Assembly (NCBI RefSeq): GCF_004336985.1 | Contig: NZ_SJUO01000001.1 | Span: forward strand, 372,001 to 436,000 | Direction: 5' to 3' | Length of the DNA: 64,000 nucleotides | DNA from: Exiguobacterium sp. SL-9 | GTDB lineage: Bacteria > Bacillota > Bacilli > Exiguobacteriales > Exiguobacteriaceae | In this document: positions 37,436 to 46,662 of the stretch, one piece after another | Numbering within the stretch: the stretch's first letter is position 1 | How the letters are laid out: every line of letters starts with the position of its first letter | Program-made: the position numbers and the translations under genes | The notes under the pieces: generated by a model | Database searches by the model: none | Seen by the model: only the letters and a program-made list of their open reading frames with translations | Told to the model about the DNA's origin: nothing

Positions 37436-38425
37436 TTAGTTTGTGGCTTTTGCTTGTTTGATTTTCGTGACGACGTCGTGATCGACCATGATTTTCGCCT
37501 GTTTGAGCGCGCTCATGATGGCGAGCGCGTCACTCGAACCATGCGCTTTGATGACCGGGGCGTTGATGCCGAACAAGCCGGCGCCTCCTTGTTCCCGATA
37601 ATCTAATGTTTGTTTCAATCGTTTTAACTTCGGTTTTAAGACGAGAGCGGCGAGCTTCGAAACGAGATCGCTCGTGAACTGCTCCTTCATCATTTTCATG
37701 AGCATCGACGACGAGCCTTCAACGCCTTTGAGCAAGATGTTTCCAGCGAATCCTTCCGTGACGATGACATCGACATCACCGGACATCGCCTCGCGCGCTT
37801 CCACGTTGCCGACAAAGTGGACCGGGGCTTGCTCAAGGAGGGGGTACGCCTCTTTCGTGAGGGCGTTTCCTTTTCCAGCCTCGGTCCCGATGTTCAATAG
37901 CGCGACGCGCGGACGTGTGACGCCGCGGACGTGCTCAGCGTAGAGCGAGCCCATGATCGCATAGTCGACCAAGTGCTCAGGCTTCGCGTCCGGGTTGGCC
38001 CCGACGTCTAAAATGACGACACCGCTACCCGTGTATGTAGGGAACGTAGGTGACAACGCAGGACGTTCAATGCCGGGAATCCGTCCGATGACGAACAACG
38101 ACACCGCCATGAGGGCGCCCGTATTCCCGGCCGAGACGAGGGCGTCGGCCTCTCCGTCTTTGACGAGTTTGGCCGCTACGACGAGTGAGCTGTCCTTCTT
38201 ACGACGGACGGCTCGGACCGGTTCGTCGTCCCCGGTGATGATTTCGCTCGCTGGAACGATTTTAATTCGCGGGTCGGTCAACCCGTAAGAAGCGAGTTTG
38301 ACCTCATCTCCGACTAAAAACAGTTCCATCGATTCGTTCGGGAATGCGTCGGCAAACTGTTTGACACCTTCCACGATCGCTTTCGGGGCGTGGTCCCCGC
38401 CCATTGCATCAATTGCTAATTTCAT
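37436..38425 (-). CDS. plsX: Phosphate acyltransferase PlsX
   Basis: A 329-residue acyl-ACP:phosphate acyltransferase that makes acyl-phosphate for PlsY in phospholipid synthesis. The start [20 protein letters not shown] is the family signature; GAMMAVSLF-like segment ([18 protein letters not shown]) and [13 protein letters not shown] are visible. Peripheral membrane enzyme. It overlaps the fapR stop by 4 bases. Confidence 0.97.
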   Translation of the reverse strand: MKLAIDAMGGDHAPKAIVEGVKQFADAFPNESMELFLVGDEVKLASYGLTDPRIKIVPASEIITGDDEPVRAVRRKKDSSLVVAAKLVKDGEADALVSAGNTGALMAVSLFVIGRIPGIERPALSPTFPTYTGSGVVILDVGANPDAKPEHLVDYAIMGSLYAEHVRGVTRPRVALLNIGTEAGKGNALTKEAYPLLEQAPVHFVGNVEAREAMSGDVDVIVTEGFAGNILLKGVEGSSSMLMKMMKEQFTSDLVSKLAALVLKPKLKRLKQTLDYREQGGAGLFGINAPVIKAHGSSDALAIMSALKQAKIMVDHDVVTKIKQAKATN

Positions 38426-38991
38426 GCCTGTTCCTCCTCACCGCGACGATAGATCGTGAAGTCTCCGCTAAAGACACACTCTTCGCCGACATAACTATCC
38501 ACTGTGACGTCCGTTCTTCCGTCTCGACGCAGTTTGATTACACGAGCCTTGGCAACGACTCGCTCTCCAAGATGTACTTGGCGACTAAAGCGGATCTCCG
38601 CCTTAGTGGTCAACGCCAATTCATCATTGATGAGCGCCACCGCTAACGAGTTAGCCTGGGCGAACAATACATGTCCCCGGGCGATCTCATTGCGGCTAAA
38701 GACGTGTTCTCTCTCTATGTCGAGAACCGAGATGGCCGATTCATCGAGCTTCAAGTCAATCATATCACCGATGACCTCGCTCATGGCGAGCGACTTCACT
38801 TCATCGAGGTGTTCTGAGGCTACATGCTTGATCCGCTCTCTCACTTCCGGGATTTTTAATTCCATCCGATCGAGACGAATCGTTTGAATACTGACGGCGA
38901 ACTGTTTCGACAGCTCTTCGTCTTTGATGAACGGGTTACGATCAATCGTTTCTTGCAATAAGCGTTGCCGCTCTTTCTTAGGTACCCGCAT
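38422..38991 (-). CDS. fapR: Transcription factor FapR, fatty acid and phospholipid regulator
   Basis: A 189-residue FapR repressor that is released from DNA by malonyl-CoA. The N-terminal helix-turn-helix ([16 protein letters not shown] and [12 protein letters not shown]) is followed by a linker helix and a hot-dog fold domain (about 75-185) that binds malonyl-CoA. A FapR operator lies at its own promoter, so it controls fapR-plsX-fabD-fabG. Confidence 0.97.
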   Translation of the reverse strand: MRVPKKERQRLLQETIDRNPFIKDEELSKQFAVSIQTIRLDRMELKIPEVRERIKHVASEHLDEVKSLAMSEVIGDMIDLKLDESAISVLDIEREHVFSRNEIARGHVLFAQANSLAVALINDELALTTKAEIRFSRQVHLGERVVAKARVIKLRRDGRTDVTVDSYVGEECVFSGDFTIYRRGEEEQA

Positions 38992-39023
38992 TCAGTTCCC
39001 TCCTAAACTCTATGCTAAAGAAC

Positions 39024-39040
39024 TTAATACCTGGTACTAA
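39024..39040. promoter_or_regulatory. fapR: FapR operator
   Basis: TTAATACCTGGTACTAA differs from the known FapR operator TTAGTACCTGATACTAA at only two positions, keeping the palindromic ends. It lies just downstream of the -10 box, over the expected transcription start, so bound FapR would block initiation. Confidence 0.9.
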
Positions 39041-39044
39041 TAGC

Positions 39045-39073
39045 AGTATATATTCTTTAGATTGTATTTTCAA
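39045..39073 (-). promoter_or_regulatory. Sigma-A promoter of fapR-plsX-fabD-fabG
   Basis: Minus-strand -35 TTGAAA, exactly 17 bases, -10 TATACT, adjoining the FapR operator. Confidence 0.8.
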
Positions 39074-39083
39074 GTGTTGTTTC

Positions 39084-41114
39084 TCATTCCAAGCGTACCC
39101 CGACAAGTAAGTCGAGTCGCTTCAAGTACTGACGGAGCGGTGCGTACGTCGCTTCACTCCAAAACGCCTCGCTGCCGAGCAATCGGACCGCGTCTTGCAT
39201 CGCCACTTCCATGACTTTTAAATCGAGTACGGGGTCGGCGACGCGGAAGCTCGGGAGACCGCTCTGCGCCGTCCCAAAGAAATCACCGGCACCGCGCAGC
39301 TCCAAATCTTTCTCGGCCAACACGAAGCCATCGTTCGTCTCCGTCATCGTCTTCAAGCGAAGTTTCCCGACATCTGACTTCGGGTCTCCTACCAATATAC
39401 AATAAGATTGGTCGGCGCCTCGACCGACACGCCCCCGCAACTGGTGCAGTTGCGCCAATCCGAACCGTTCCGCATCATGGATGATGATGAGTGACGCGTT
39501 CGGGACGTTGACGCCGACCTCGACGACAGTCGTCGAGACGAGGATTTGGAGCGTGTTGCTAGCAAACGCCTTCATGACGTCATCTTTCTCGGTGCTCGAC
39601 AGTTTTCCGTGCATGAGACCGACAGCATAGTTCGGGAAGCGCTCCCGTAACACTTCATAAAGCGCGGTCGCACTCTCGACTTCGAGCGTGTCCGATTCCT
39701 CGATGAGCGGCGCGATCACGTACGCTTGGCGTCCAAGCGTCAGTTCACGGTCGACCATCGCATGGACCCGGTCGATTTGGTCGGTCTTGGCCCAATACGT
39801 CTCGATCGGCTTTCGACCGGCCGGCATCTCATCAATCGTCGACACGTCCATCTCGCCGAAAGCGCTGATGGCAAGTGTCCGCGGGATCGGCGTCGCCGTC
39901 ATGTAGAGCACGTCGGCAAGTTCAGCCTTGTCGCGGAGCATCTTGCGTTGTTCGACCCCAAAGCGGTGTTGCTCGTCGGTGATGGCCAAATGAAGGCGTG
40001 AGAACTCGACCGGTCCTTGAATCAAGGCATGGGTCCCGACGATGATATCGACATCCCCCACTTTGATCGCCTGGAGCAACTCATTGCGGGCCTTGCCCTT
40101 GACCGAACTCGTCAACAACCCGACCCGAATCCCATACGGTTCGAACAGCGCTTGGAGCGAGGCGAGATGTTGTTCGGCCAAAATCTCGGTCGGGACCATG
40201 AGTGCCCCTTGATAGCCTGCGCTCACTGTCGCATACAAGGCGATCGCGGCAACGACTGTCTTTCCGCTCCCGACATCCCCTTGTAACAGCCGATTCATCC
40301 GTTCCGGTTTCTCAAGGTCCAAAACAATCTCTCGGATGACACGCGTCTGTGCCCCGGTCAGCGGGAACGCGAGTTGTTTGACGAACTCGTTCAACTGTTG
40401 CTTATCGAGCATCAGGGCGCGTCCTTTGCCCGATCGTTCCATCTTGCGGAACGCTTGGAGCTTCAATTGATAGAGCAGACATTCTTCATACACATAGCTT
40501 CGGCGTGCCTGCTTATACGTCTCGACCGAATCAGGGAAATGCATCCCTGTTAACATCGTCTCCCGGTCCCAGAGGCGATAGCGTTGCCGAATCGATTCGG
40601 GCAGGCGATCCTCGAACGAGGTCGTCTGTTCGAACGCAAGCTTGACGATCCGACTGAAATTTTTTTGCGTCAATCCGGACCGAAGTGAATAGATGGGTTG
40701 CAACCCGTCCGACAGTTCACCGAACTCGAGGTCGGTCGCGCTGATTGTCATCCGGTTCATGTCCCATTTCCCTTTGACCGTCACGGTCGCACCGAGCGTG
40801 AGCTTGTCCTTATAGAACGCCCGATTGAACATCGTCACATGGACGACGTAGCGCTCCTCGAGCAGCAGACGGAATTGAAGCCGGTTCTTGCCTTTGCTGT
40901 AATAGCGAACGAGCGGTTCCGCCTGGACGGTCCCGCTCCATTTGACGAGGTCGCCGTGGATGGCAGTCGTCACGGTGCCGCTATTATAATTTTCATAACG
41001 AAACGGGACGTGCTCCAGCACGTCCTCGATTCGTTCGAGACCCATCGCCTCTAATTTTTTAGCCATCTCTGGCCCGACTCCTTTGAGCGTCGTCAACGCC
41101 TCACTTCTTGACAT
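39084..41114 (-). CDS. recG: ATP-dependent DNA helicase RecG
   Basis: A 676-residue branch-migration helicase that reverses stalled forks. An N-terminal HhH-like segment (LTTLKGVGPEMAKKLEAMG) leads to the wedge/OB domain (about 55-150). Helicase motifs: I GDVGSGKT near 285, II DEQHRFG near 385, III MTATPIPRT, VI HQLRGRVGRG near 565. The start MSRSEAL follows GGAGAG; the frame upstream to 41177 overlaps sdaAA. The B. subtilis neighbour order (sdaAA-recG-fapR) is conserved. Confidence 0.97.
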   Translation of the reverse strand: MSRSEALTTLKGVGPEMAKKLEAMGLERIEDVLEHVPFRYENYNSGTVTTAIHGDLVKWSGTVQAEPLVRYYSKGKNRLQFRLLLEERYVVHVTMFNRAFYKDKLTLGATVTVKGKWDMNRMTISATDLEFGELSDGLQPIYSLRSGLTQKNFSRIVKLAFEQTTSFEDRLPESIRQRYRLWDRETMLTGMHFPDSVETYKQARRSYVYEECLLYQLKLQAFRKMERSGKGRALMLDKQQLNEFVKQLAFPLTGAQTRVIREIVLDLEKPERMNRLLQGDVGSGKTVVAAIALYATVSAGYQGALMVPTEILAEQHLASLQALFEPYGIRVGLLTSSVKGKARNELLQAIKVGDVDIIVGTHALIQGPVEFSRLHLAITDEQHRFGVEQRKMLRDKAELADVLYMTATPIPRTLAISAFGEMDVSTIDEMPAGRKPIETYWAKTDQIDRVHAMVDRELTLGRQAYVIAPLIEESDTLEVESATALYEVLRERFPNYAVGLMHGKLSSTEKDDVMKAFASNTLQILVSTTVVEVGVNVPNASLIIIHDAERFGLAQLHQLRGRVGRGADQSYCILVGDPKSDVGKLRLKTMTETNDGFVLAEKDLELRGAGDFFGTAQSGLPSFRVADPVLDLKVMEVAMQDAVRLLGSEAFWSEATYAPLRQYLKRLDLLVGVRLE

Positions 41115-41988
41115 TTTCTTTCTCTCCAAAGATGTTTCGTTCGAGACGTCGGGCCGTCGGCGTATTAGCGAGACCACCGCGAGCCGTCTCTTTCAAAGCA
41201 GTCGGCATCATTTGACCAATCTCATGCATCGCCGAGATGACCTCATCACAAGGGATGCGCGACGTGATGCCGGCGAGGGCCATATCGGCCGCGACGATCG
41301 CGTTTGCCCCGCCCATGGCGTTCCGTTTGACGCACGGTACTTCGACGAGGCCGGCCACCGGGTCACAGACGAGACCGAGCATGTTTTTCAAGGCGATCGC
41401 AAATGCTGTCGCCGATTGTTCCGGCGTGCCACCGGCCGCTTCGACGATGGCCGCCGCGGCCATCCCGGTCGCAGACCCGACTTCCGCCTGACAACCACCG
41501 GCTGCTCCCGAGATGGATGCGTTATTGGCGACGACGAAGCCGAACGCACCTGACGTGAACAAATAGCGGACCATCGCGTCACGGTCCATCTCCAGACGTT
41601 CTTTGACCGCAAACAACGTACCCGGTACGACACCTGCGCTTCCAGCCGTCGGGGTCGCACAAATACGTCCCATCGCCGCATTGACTTCATTCGTCCCGAT
41701 CGCTTTGGCGACCGCATCTAAAATCAAATCCCCGGCGAGCGATTTGCCGGAACGGATATAGTCGGTCATGAGCACGGCGTCGTTCCCCGTGAGACCCGTC
41801 ACGGACGTCACGCCTTCGAGGGCCCGTGCGACCGCTTCTTCCATCACTTCTAGATTGCGCTCCATCATGCCGACGACGTCTTCACGCGTCGAGCGTCTGA
41901 CGTGCACTTCTTGCTCGATCATCACTTCTGAGATCGGGATACCTCGCTCTGTTGCCGTTCTGACTAATTCTTCTACTGATTTAAACAT
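41101..41988 (-). CDS. sdaAA: L-serine dehydratase, iron-sulfur-dependent, alpha subunit
   Basis: A 295-residue alpha subunit that deaminates serine to pyruvate with a 4Fe-4S cluster. Cluster cysteines are visible in CATPTAGSAGV, GGCQAEVGSATG and CDPVAGLVEVPC. It lies 12 bases after sdaAB and overlaps recG by 14 bases in a different frame. Confidence 0.97.
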   Translation of the reverse strand: MFKSVEELVRTATERGIPISEVMIEQEVHVRRSTREDVVGMMERNLEVMEEAVARALEGVTSVTGLTGNDAVLMTDYIRSGKSLAGDLILDAVAKAIGTNEVNAAMGRICATPTAGSAGVVPGTLFAVKERLEMDRDAMVRYLFTSGAFGFVVANNASISGAAGGCQAEVGSATGMAAAAIVEAAGGTPEQSATAFAIALKNMLGLVCDPVAGLVEVPCVKRNAMGGANAIVAADMALAGITSRIPCDEVISAMHEIGQMMPTALKETARGGLANTPTARRLERNIFGEKENVKK

Positions 41989-42000
41989 ATTGGTGTCTCC

Positions 42001-42663
42001 TTATTCCCCAAAGATGGCTACCCGTTCGATTTGAGGTAACCGCTCAATTTCCGCTAACACGTCTTTTGATAGATGGTCATCAATCTCAATCGCCATGAGC
42101 GCCTGTTTGCCTTTCTCATGACGGCTCACTTCCATATGGCCGATGTTTAACTCATATTTGGCCAAAATACCTGTCACGGCCGCAATCGCCCCGAAGCGAT
42201 CGTGATGCAAGACGACAAGTGCCGGTCCGCCGCCAGACAATTTGAGTGGGAATCCGTTCAACTCGGTGATTTCGATCGTCCCACCCCCGATTGAAATCCC
42301 GACGATTTCAAACGTGCCGTCCTCGTCTTCTAGCCGGACGCGGGCCGTGTTCGGATGATCGGTCAACGCGTCACTCGTCTCAAAGACGACCTCGATGCCG
42401 CGCTCTTTCGCGATGTCGAGCGCTTGCGGGATGCGCAAATCGAACGTATCGAAGCCCATGATGCCACCGACGATGGCGACATCGGTGCCGTGTCCCCGAT
42501 ACGTATCGGCGAACGACCCATAAAACGTGACGTGCGCGAGCCGTGGCGTTCGCCCGAACAACTTCCCAGCCATGAGGCCGATGCGCGCGGCTCCGGCCGT
42601 ATGCGAACTCGATGGACCGACCATGACCGGTCCGATGATATCAAACACACTGCGATATTTCAT
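42001..42663 (-). CDS. sdaAB: L-serine dehydratase, iron-sulfur-dependent, beta subunit
   Basis: A 220-residue beta subunit. The start MKYRSVFDIIGPVMVGPSSS follows GGGGG by about seven bases. The VMVGPSSSHTAGAARIG motif defines the family; a C-terminal ACT domain (about 148-220) could bind serine as activator. Its ribosome site directly follows the fakA terminator U-tract, so expression needs readthrough or a promoter inside fakA. Confidence 0.97.
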   Translation of the reverse strand: MKYRSVFDIIGPVMVGPSSSHTAGAARIGLMAGKLFGRTPRLAHVTFYGSFADTYRGHGTDVAIVGGIMGFDTFDLRIPQALDIAKERGIEVVFETSDALTDHPNTARVRLEDEDGTFEIVGISIGGGTIEITELNGFPLKLSGGGPALVVLHHDRFGAIAAVTGILAKYELNIGHMEVSRHEKGKQALMAIEIDDHLSKDVLAEIERLPQIERVAIFGE

Positions 42664-42679
42664 CGCATTTCCCCCTTTC

Positions 42680-42714
42680 AAAAAAACCCTACCTTCATTA
42701 TACAGAAGGTAGGG
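42680..42714 (-). terminator. Intrinsic terminator between fakA and sdaAB
   Basis: Stem CCCTACCTTC/GAAGGTAGGG around an eight-base loop on the minus strand, with seven to eight T. The U-tract ends about 16 bases before the sdaAB ATG. Confidence 0.92.
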
Positions 42715-42726
42715 CTGAGTTACAGC

Positions 42727-44418
42727 TTATTCCACACTAAAAATGTAGGAGTAGAGCGGTTGTTTCCCGTCGTGAACTTCGATTTCAATTTCGTCGTTCT
42801 TCGACTCAATGTAAGCCGAGAGTGCCTCGACGTCTTCTGCGGACGAACCTTCACCCGTCAAGATCGTGATGATCTCGTCGTCGGCATCCACAAGAGCGTC
42901 GACTAATCTCTTCGCCGCTTCGAGGCTCGAACCTGATGAGGCAACGATTTTCTTCTCAGCAATCGCCATATGGTCATCTTTACGAATTTCAACACCATCG
43001 ATACTCGTATCACGGACCGCATACGTCACTTGACCAGACTTGACGGCACTTGCCGCCGTCTTCATGACGCTTTCGTTCGTGTCGACATCCGCTTCCGGGT
43101 TGAATGCGATTGCTGCCGCGAGTCCTTGTGGCACCGTCTTCGTCGGAATGACCGAGACGCCGCAAGGTGCGACCGATGCCGCTTGTTCGGCAGCCATGAT
43201 GATGTTCGAGTTGTTCGGGAAGATGAAGACGTGGTCCGCGTTGGCCGCTTCAATCGCCTTGACGATGTCTTCCGTCGACGGGTTCATCGTCTGACCGCCT
43301 TCGATGACGTGAGCCGCCCCAAGTGAACGGAACAAGTCGCTGACACCTTCACCCATCGCGACTGTGACGATCGCATATGGCACTTTTGCCTTCGGAGCCG
43401 TCGAAGTAGCCGTTTGGACGCCGTGCTGGTTGGCACCGTGCTCTTCTTCTAAGATCGTCGAGTGCTGTTGACGCATGTTCTCGATTTTGACAGCGACGAG
43501 CTCGCCGTAGCGCTGCCCTTTCGTGATGACGTCACCAGGTGTTTCGACGTGAACGTGGACTTTGAGCAACTCTTCGTCTGCGACGACGAGGAGTGAGTCC
43601 CCAAGTTCAGACAGTTCGTTGCGGAACGCATCCTCATTGAACGGGGCATCCTTCAACTTGACGTCTTGGAAACGGACCATGATTTCCGTGCAATAACCGA
43701 ACTCGATGTCTTCGGTCGACATGAATCCTTGCGCGGCGTGGGCATGATGTTCGGCTTCGATGAGCGCATCCATGACCGGTGCATGTGGTTTCTCGAGTTC
43801 TTTGCCTTCAAGGCTTGCGAGGAACCCTTCATAAATGACGAGCAGTCCTTGACCACCCGAATCGACGACGCCGACTTCTTTTAAGACAGGCAATAAGTCC
43901 GGTGTCCGCTCGAGTGAAGCTTTTGCTTCCACGATCACGCGTTCCATGAACTCGTTGAAGTCGCTCGTCGACTCTGAAGCACGGAGCGCTTCGTCGGCCG
44001 CTTCACGAGCAACCGTCAAAATCGTTCCTTCAACCGGTTTCATAACCGCCTTGTATGCCGTGTCGACGCCACGTTTCAACGCCTCGGCGAAATCGACTGT
44101 TGACACTTCTGTCTTTCCTTCGATCGCTTTACCGAAGCCACGGAACAATTGGCTCAAAATAACACCCGAGTTCCCACGTGCTCCCATTAAGAGACCGCGT
44201 GCAAACTTCGATGAGACATCAGCGATATTCGACGAGTTGAGTGCGGCCACTTCTTTCGCACCCGATGTCATCGTCAAATTCATGTTCGTCCCCGTATCGC
44301 CGTCCGGCACCGGGAAGACGTTAAGCGAATCTACATAATCCGCATTCTGGCTCAAGTTGGCTGCACCGTTCGCGACCATGTTCGCGAACACCAATCCATC
44401 TAAACGTTTTAAACCCAC
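42727..44418 (-). CDS. fakA: Fatty acid kinase ATP-binding subunit FakA (DAK-domain protein YloV)
   Basis: A 563-residue protein starting with GTG at 44418 after AAGGAGG; the ATG ten codons upstream sits inside yloU with the ribosome site behind it. The N-terminal DhaL-like kinase domain (about 1-200) has NVFPVPDGDTGTNM, which binds ATP-Mg. A middle domain and a C-terminal DegV-interacting domain (about 330-563) follow. FakA with a DegV-type FakB phosphorylates fatty acids for PlsX/PlsY; plsX is encoded nearby. Confidence 0.94.
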   Translation of the reverse strand: MGLKRLDGLVFANMVANGAANLSQNADYVDSLNVFPVPDGDTGTNMNLTMTSGAKEVAALNSSNIADVSSKFARGLLMGARGNSGVILSQLFRGFGKAIEGKTEVSTVDFAEALKRGVDTAYKAVMKPVEGTILTVAREAADEALRASESTSDFNEFMERVIVEAKASLERTPDLLPVLKEVGVVDSGGQGLLVIYEGFLASLEGKELEKPHAPVMDALIEAEHHAHAAQGFMSTEDIEFGYCTEIMVRFQDVKLKDAPFNEDAFRNELSELGDSLLVVADEELLKVHVHVETPGDVITKGQRYGELVAVKIENMRQQHSTILEEEHGANQHGVQTATSTAPKAKVPYAIVTVAMGEGVSDLFRSLGAAHVIEGGQTMNPSTEDIVKAIEAANADHVFIFPNNSNIIMAAEQAASVAPCGVSVIPTKTVPQGLAAAIAFNPEADVDTNESVMKTAASAVKSGQVTYAVRDTSIDGVEIRKDDHMAIAEKKIVASSGSSLEAAKRLVDALVDADDEIITILTGEGSSAEDVEALSAYIESKNDEIEIEVHDGKQPLYSYIFSVE

Positions 44419-44440
44419 ACCAAATCCTCCTTCGTTCTCG

Positions 44441-44803
44441 TCAGTCATTCGTCAGACGAACGCCTTGTACGAATATGTTTACCGACGAAACGTTTAATCC
44501 TAAAGTTTCACCGAGCGTGTATTTCACACGGCTTTGCACGTTGTATGCGACTTCCGACACTTTCGTCCCGTAGCTTACAATGATGTGCATGTCGATATGT
44601 ACGTCTTCTCCATCTTGACGTACGACCACGCCTCGGGCGTAGTTTTCACGCTTCAATAGTTCTGCAATCCCGTCTTTCAATTGAGCTTGAGACGCCATTC
44701 CCACAACGCCGAAACATTCCATCGCCGCACCGCCTGCGAGTGTTGCGACCACGTCGTTCGTGATGTCAATATTGCCATATGTTGTCTTCATTTCAATTGC
44801 CAT
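44441..44803 (-). CDS. yloU: Asp23/Gls24 family envelope stress protein (YloU)
   Basis: A 120-residue Asp23/Gls24-family protein (GNIDITNDVVATLAGGAAMEC, VVGMASQ, IDMHIIVSYGTKVSEVAYNVQ). No membrane segment. It is next to fakA in almost all Bacilli; a role in envelope homeostasis is suggested for the family. GGAGG lies nine bases before the ATG. A good promoter lies about 110 bases upstream, leaving a fairly long leader. Confidence 0.95.
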   Translation of the reverse strand: MAIEMKTTYGNIDITNDVVATLAGGAAMECFGVVGMASQAQLKDGIAELLKRENYARGVVVRQDGEDVHIDMHIIVSYGTKVSEVAYNVQSRVKYTLGETLGLNVSSVNIFVQGVRLTND

Positions 44804-44918
44804 ATGGAGTAGCCTCCTTTATTCGGAATGATTCCTTCACTACATTCTACAATAAGTACCTAGTTATTAAAAGAACCTGCTCCATAAACTCGGTCAATTG
44901 TAGCCGTAACCCTCATTC

Positions 44919-44947
44919 ATTATTAAAATCCTTTCCAGTAATGTCAA
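44919..44947 (-). promoter_or_regulatory. Sigma-A promoter of yloU-fakA
   Basis: Perfect -35 TTGACA, 17-base spacer, -10 AATAAT on the minus strand. The predicted leader is about 105 bases. It lies back to back with the rpmB promoter. Confidence 0.65.
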
Positions 44948-44978
44948 GTTTTTTTCTTGTCATCCTATGATTTTCTAG

Positions 44979-45007
44979 TTGCATCGTGAAAAAACCCGTG
45001 CTAATAT
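44979..45007 (+). promoter_or_regulatory. rpmB: Sigma-A promoter of rpmB
   Basis: -35 TTGCAT, 17-base spacer, extended -10 (TGc-TAATAT) on the plus strand, about 45 bases before the rpmB ATG. Confidence 0.75.
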
Positions 45008-45056
45008 AAACGAGTGTCTATTAGGACGAACCCACATAAAAAAGGAGGGGAAACGC

Positions 45057-45245
45057 ATGGCACGTAAATGCTACGTAACAGGTAAATCACCTAAATCAGG
45101 TAACAACCGTTCGCACGCACTCAACAAGACAAAACGCACTTGGGGTGTAAACGTACAAAAAGTTCGTATTCTCGTTGACGGTAAACCTAAACGAGTTTGG
45201 GTTTCAGCTCGCGCTCTTAAATCAGGTCTCGTTGAACGCGTATAA
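45057..45245 (+). CDS. rpmB: 50S ribosomal protein L28
   Basis: A 62-residue L28 on the plus strand. The start [10 protein letters not shown] follows AAGGAGGGG; the frame upstream is leader. Conserved [15 protein letters not shown] and [15 protein letters not shown], ending [13 protein letters not shown]. Only one Cys is kept, so this is the non-zinc-ribbon form. It is transcribed toward thiN and closed by a strong terminator. Confidence 0.97.
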   Translation: MARKCYVTGKSPKSGNNRSHALNKTKRTWGVNVQKVRILVDGKPKRVWVSARALKSGLVERV

Positions 45246-45264
45246 TTTTTATACACGAACGAAA

Positions 45265-45299
45265 TAAATCCCAGCGGCATTCGCCGATGGGATTTTTTT
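45265..45299 (+). terminator. Intrinsic terminator after rpmB
   Basis: Stem AAATCCCA.CGGC/GCCG.TGGGATTT with an ATTC loop and one mismatch, followed by seven T on the plus strand. A matching A run on the other side could also help stop thiN transcripts. Confidence 0.9.
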
Positions 45300-45303
45300 G
45301 TGT

Positions 45304-45891
45304 TCATTTTTTGACATACAGCACAAGCACCATGCCTTCGTGCACAATCAAGTCCGCTGATTCGTCGGCCCACTCGTTCGAGATCGTGAGCGCCTCATGG
45401 CTCACGATCTCGTGATGGTCGAGCGGATATTTGACGCCACGGATGGTGACGTTCGCCCGCTTCCACGGTACGAGCGACAAATAGTGATCGTCTTGGCGCG
45501 GGAGTCCATAGCGCCCCGTCCCCGCGAGTCGCACCATTTGCCCTGCTGAGATGAGACGCATCTCGGGATACGCCTCGAGCAAACCGATGTTGCTGAGCGT
45601 CATATCGAGCCGTCCACCGAGAGCGCCGTAGACGAGCATCTCCGTCGCCCCATGGCTCCGGGCCGCCTCAAGCGCGATTTCAAGGTCGGTCACATCTTTT
45701 TCAGACGGATAACGGACAGCGTCGATCGGCACTTCGCCCGTGAAGGAATCAAAATCGCCGACGACGAGGTCCGGATTCAGCCCACGGTCTAATAGCGTCT
45801 CATAACCCCCATCGACGCCAATGACATAATCGACATCAATCGGGAGGCTCGGGATCGATTCCGGGCTCGCCGCTACGATCAAGACGCGCAT
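45304..45891 (-). CDS. thiN: Thiamine pyrophosphokinase
   Basis: A 195-residue ThiN that transfers diphosphate from ATP to thiamine. Conserved blocks: VIGVDGGYETLLDRG, VGDFDS (about 45), KDVTDLEIALEAA (about 65) and GALGGRLDMTLSNI (about 90). The C-terminal beta domain binds thiamine. It is co-transcribed with the thiamine uptake gene and under TPP riboswitch control. The spoVM gene found next to thiN in spore formers is absent. Confidence 0.95.
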   Translation of the reverse strand: MRVLIVAASPESIPSLPIDVDYVIGVDGGYETLLDRGLNPDLVVGDFDSFTGEVPIDAVRYPSEKDVTDLEIALEAARSHGATEMLVYGALGGRLDMTLSNIGLLEAYPEMRLISAGQMVRLAGTGRYGLPRQDDHYLSLVPWKRANVTIRGVKYPLDHHEIVSHEALTISNEWADESADLIVHEGMVLVLYVKK

Positions 45892-46463
45892 TAGCGGACG
45901 TCCCGGGTCGCGAGTGTCGCAAAACGTGGTGCCGAGACAAACAAGAGGACAAGAACGACGGCCGACACGAGGAATGACGGGAGCATATACGTCATATTAT
46001 AGGCGAATGAGTAAGCCACGACCGGTCCTTCCGCGTACTCAGCGAAGAAGACAATCCCCGATACGACGTGGGCACCGTAGCGTAGCAGTGAGCCGAGGAG
46101 CGCCCCGAGCACCAAATAGATGATGAGTGTCTTTTTTGCCTCGTCCTTGGCGGCTCGTTTCACTTGTCCGGCGAATAGTCCAGCCATACCGACGACACCG
46201 TAAGCAAACGTATAATCGAGCAGGAATTGGACAGGTGTGAAGATGTAGGCCCCAAACATCAATTGAAGCGTCCCGACGAGCGCCCCCGTCGCAAGTCCGC
46301 CTTTTAAGCCGTGGCGGTACGCCATCACAAAGATCGGCAACATCGCCAAGCTGATTGATCCGCCCTGTGGCATCCGGAACGGGATGAGTAAATCAAAAAT
46401 CAAACCGAGTGCGGCGAACAGCGAGATTTCGATGAGCGCCTGTAATTTTAAACGTTGTTTCAT
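45891..46463 (-). CDS. thiT: Thiamine transporter ThiT (ECF S component)
   Basis: A 190-residue integral membrane protein with about six helices. GGSISLAMLPIFVMAYRHGLKGGLATG is in the region that binds thiamine in ThiT, and FTPVQFLLDYTFAYGVVG is a second conserved helix. It recruits the shared ECF energy module to import thiamine. Located directly after a TPP riboswitch and overlapping thiN by one base. AAGGAGGG precedes the ATG. Confidence 0.95.
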   Translation of the reverse strand: MKQRLKLQALIEISLFAALGLIFDLLIPFRMPQGGSISLAMLPIFVMAYRHGLKGGLATGALVGTLQLMFGAYIFTPVQFLLDYTFAYGVVGMAGLFAGQVKRAAKDEAKKTLIIYLVLGALLGSLLRYGAHVVSGIVFFAEYAEGPVVAYSFAYNMTYMLPSFLVSAVVLVLLFVSAPRFATLATRDVR

Positions 46464-46492
46464 TTTATTCCCTCCTTATATGAGTGAACGAC

Positions 46493-46524
46493 AAAAAGCA
46501 GCATGACGTAAACGCCATGCTGCT
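46493..46524 (-). terminator. Riboswitch expression-platform terminator
   Basis: Stem AGCAGCATG/CATGCTGCT around a 10-base loop on the minus strand, followed by five T. It lies downstream of the TPP aptamer and would form when TPP is bound, stopping thiT-thiN transcription; it may also end rpe transcripts. Confidence 0.9.
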
Positions 46525-46549
46525 ATCGTGTAGCAACGTGCATTTTCGC

Positions 46550-46632
46550 CACATCCCTACGTCCGTGTGAACGGAACAGGTTCAAAGGGTTAGCGTGATG
46601 CCTCTCAGCCACAGAATGTGACACCCCTTGCG
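46550..46632 (-). ncRNA. TPP riboswitch (THI element) aptamer
   Basis: The minus strand shows AAGGGGTG, the conserved GGCTGAGAGG, the pyrimidine-recognition ACCCTTTGAACCTG and the final GGACGTAGGGA, in the correct order and spacing for a TPP aptamer. It lies about 100 bases before thiT and is followed by a terminator, giving transcriptional repression at high TPP. It begins only 26 bases after rpe. Confidence 0.97.
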
Positions 46633-46656
46633 ACAATATTTGTTGTTCTATGGTCG

Positions 46657-46662
46657 ATTATA
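46657..46662 (-). promoter_or_regulatory. Candidate -10 element for the thiT-thiN transcript
   Basis: A perfect minus-strand TATAAT overlaps the rpe stop codon and would start RNA about 18 bases before the TPP aptamer. No clear -35 sits 16-18 bases upstream, so it may be weak or unused and rpe readthrough may supply the RNA. Confidence 0.35.
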
